A stretch of DNA of 64,000 nucleotides from Actinomadura kijaniata NBRC 14229 (GTDB lineage Bacteria; Actinomycetota; Actinomycetes; Streptosporangiales; Streptosporangiaceae), in the NCBI RefSeq assembly GCF_001552175.1, contig NZ_BCQR01000036.1:1-64000 (forward strand), given 5' to 3'. How positions within the stretch are numbered: the stretch's first letter is position 1; the number at the start of each line of letters is the position of its first letter. Shown one piece after another: positions 59,947 to 64,000 of the stretch. Both the position numbers and the translations under genes were made by a program. The notes under the pieces are model-generated. The model was given only the letters and a program-made list of their open reading frames with translations, was not told the origin of the DNA and searched no databases.

Positions 59947-61781
59947 ATGACGGTGCCGCCTGAACGACTCGAACTGGCCGCCGCCTTCCCCCCGGCCGAG
60001 CGGGACCGGTGGCGGGAGATGGTGAAGGGGGTGCTGCGCAGGACCGGCGCGGCGACCGACGACACCCCCCTGGAGGAGATCGAGGGTCTGCTGACCCGCA
60101 CGTCCTACGACGGCGTGCCGATCACCGCGCTCTACACCGCCGCCGACACCGCGCCCGGCCGCCCCGGACTGGCCTCGCGGGTGCGCGAGGTGCGCCCGGA
60201 CGGCGAGGGGCTGGCCGGATGGGACGTGCGGCAGCGGCACGCCCGTCCCGACGCCGCCGCCACCCGCGAGGCGATCCTCGCCGACCTGGAGAACGGCGTC
60301 ACCTCGGTCTGGCTGACCCTCGGCGACGCGGGCCTGCCCGTGGCCGCCCTCCCCGAGGCCCTGCGCGGCGTCCTGGTCGACCTGGCCCCGGTCGTGCTGG
60401 ACGCCGGGGAGCACGCGGCCGAGGCCGCCGAGACGTTCCTGGCACTGGTCTCCGAGCAGGGCAAGGACGGCACCGCGCTGGGCAACCTGGGCCTCGACCC
60501 GATCGGCCTGACCGCCCGGACCGGCACCGCCGCCCCGCCGGCGCCCGCCGCCGAACTGGCCGCCCGGGTCGCCCGTGAGTTCCCCGGGCTGCGCGCCCTC
60601 ACCGTGGACGCCACGCCGTACCACGACGCGGGCGGCGGCGACGCCGACGAACTCGGCGCGGCCGTCGCCACCGGCGTCGCCTACCTGCGGGCCCTCACCG
60701 ACGCCGGGCTGGAGGTGGACGAGGCGTTCGGGCAGATCGAGTTCCGGCTCGCCGTCAACGCCGACCAGTTCCTGTCGATCGCCAAGCTGCGCGCCGCCCG
60801 CCGCCTGTGGGCCCGCGTCGCCGAGGTGAGCGGCGCGGCCGAGGACACCGTCGCGCGGATCCACGCCGTGACCTCGTCGGCGATGATGACCCGCCGCGAC
60901 CCGTGGGTGAACATGCTGCGCACCACCGTCGCCTGCTTCGCCGCCGGCGTCGGCGGCGCGGACGCCGTCACCGTGCAGCCGTTCGACGTCCGGCTGGGCC
61001 TGCCCGACGACTTCTCCCGCCGCATCGCCCGCAACACCCAGACCCTCCTGCTGGAGGAGTCGAGCCTGGCCCGCGTCGTCGACCCGGCGGGCGGCTCCTG
61101 GTACGTCGAGCGGATCACCGAGGACCTCGCCGGGGCCGCCTGGGAGTGGTTCACCGAGATCGAGAAGGCGGGCGGCGCCGCCGCCGCGCTGGCGTCCGGC
61201 AAGATCGCCGGGCGGGTCGCCGCGACCTGGGAGCGCCGCCGCCGCGACATCGCGCGCCGCAGGGCCCCGCTCACCGGCGTCAGCGAGTTCCCCAACCTGG
61301 CCGAGAAGCTGCCCGAACGCGACCCCGCCCCGGAGCGCCCCGCCCCCGGCGGGACCGGCGGAGGCCTGCCGGTGATCACCTACGCGCGGGACTTCGAGGC
61401 GCTGCGCGACCGCAGCGACGCCCACCTCGCGGCCACCGGGGCCCGCCCGAGGGTGTACCTGGCCACGCTCGGGCCCGTCGCGGTGCACACCGCGCGCGCC
61501 TCGTTCGCCGCCAACCTGTTCCAGGCCGGCGGCATCGAGACCGTCTCCGGCCCGCCGGAGGACTTCGCCGCGTCCGGCGCCACCGTCGCCTGCCTGGCCT
61601 CCAGCGACAGGCTGTACGGCGAGCGGGCCGCCGAGGCCGCCCGCGCGCTGAAGGAAGCCGGAGCCATGAAGGTGTGGCTGGCGGGTAAGGGCGACTACGA
61701 GGGCGTGGACGACCGCGTCTTCGCGGGCTGCGACGCGGTCGCCGTGCTGGAGACCACCCTCAGCGATCTGGGAGTGAACTG

Positions 61782-61782
<1 letters not shown>
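59947..61782 (+). CDS. mutA: Methylmalonyl-CoA mutase, small (beta) subunit
   Basis: A 611-residue subunit of the adenosylcobalamin-dependent mutase. The TIM-barrel region includes [40 protein letters not shown] and [20 protein letters not shown]. The C-terminal domain has the flavodoxin-like fold but lacks the cobalamin motif D-x-H-x-x-G that MutB has, as expected of the small subunit. It stabilises the alpha-beta dimer. The stop overlaps the start of mutB (TGATG). The start is ATG 59947. No cobalamin riboswitch was recognised upstream. Confidence 0.95.
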
Positions 61783-63979
<2,197 letters not shown>

Positions 63980-63983
<4 letters not shown>

Positions 63984-64000
63984 GCGGACCCGCACTCCAG
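63980..64000 (+). CDS. First codons of a gene after mutB, cut by window edge
   Basis: ATG 63980 overlaps the mutB stop codon (ATGA) and reads MSGPALQ to the end of the window. Mycobacterial and actinomycete mutAB operons often continue with a MeaB-type GTPase, which would fit, but seven codons give no family evidence. Confidence 0.4.

Overview
The window is very GC-rich throughout, with GTG and TTG starts, ATGA/GTGA gene overlaps and family content typical of a filamentous actinomycete: an XRE/DUF397 locus, MEDS-ATPase sensors, two LCP proteins, actinobacterial L,D-transpeptidases, GuaB1, CGNR and WYL regulators. I infer Streptosporangiales, probably a Thermomonosporaceae/Actinomadura-like organism. 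This is a judgement from gene content, not a database match. No rRNA, CRISPR array, intact insertion sequence or prophage was recognised.

Region 1 (1-8,100) is accessory and decaying. It holds an unrecognised, less GC-rich gene cut by the left edge and a LAL-type LuxR regulator broken by stops and frameshifts. An intact hydrolase/TetR divergon has two near-identical operators. A STAS protein overlaps a MEDS-ATPase sensor, and next to them lie adjoining remnants of a cytochrome P450 and a terpene synthase.

Region 2 (8,178-17,551) carries a PucR-type regulator, an HSL-type esterase, a two-gene IrtAB/YbtPQ-like ABC exporter-fold pair, nadE and a methyltransferase without an evident start codon. 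It ends with the actinomycete-specific trio of anti-sigma-like ATPase, XRE-DUF5753 regulator and DUF397 protein, and a VOC protein.

Region 3 (17,640-27,863) centres on a TetR-controlled operon: AtuA-like protein, acyl-CoA carboxylase beta and alpha, and acyl-CoA dehydrogenase. A perfect 10+6+10 palindrome lies at its promoter. An enolase-superfamily protein lacking several expected catalytic residues follows, overlapping a P-loop kinase. Methylmalonyl-CoA mutase (mutA-mutB) closes the window at 59,947-63,983 and could complete propionyl-CoA use. That link is inference.

Region 4 (27,943-44,917) holds envelope and housekeeping functions: two LCP ligases and a small HExxH membrane protein, GuaB1, a double-module Lrp regulator, a MerR regulator with an overlong-spacer promoter, two CPA1 antiporters, LysR, an exported SurE, an MFS exporter with a UBP zinc-finger partner, gmd and a CGNR regulator.

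Region 5 (45,252-52,729) holds a compact trio of unusual tRNA genes (Trp-CCA, Ala-TGC, Gly-TCC), an aminotransferase/LysR divergon, a secreted histidine-rich miniprotein, an SCP2-like protein and two tandem L,D-transpeptidase lipoproteins. Region 6 (52,788-64,000) carries a GT4 glycosyltransferase, a REC-SpoIIE phosphatase, an SDR, an APH-like kinase, a second MEDS-ATPase sensor separated from the APH gene by a small element with imperfect terminal repeats, a GCS2-type ligase, and mutAB followed by the first codons of a further gene.

Several convergent gene pairs share hairpins or terminal repeats whose arms contain both stop codons. The most unusual items are the tRNA trio, the active-site-depleted enolase relative, the CTAG-ended element, the two MEDS sensors and the decayed terpene locus.
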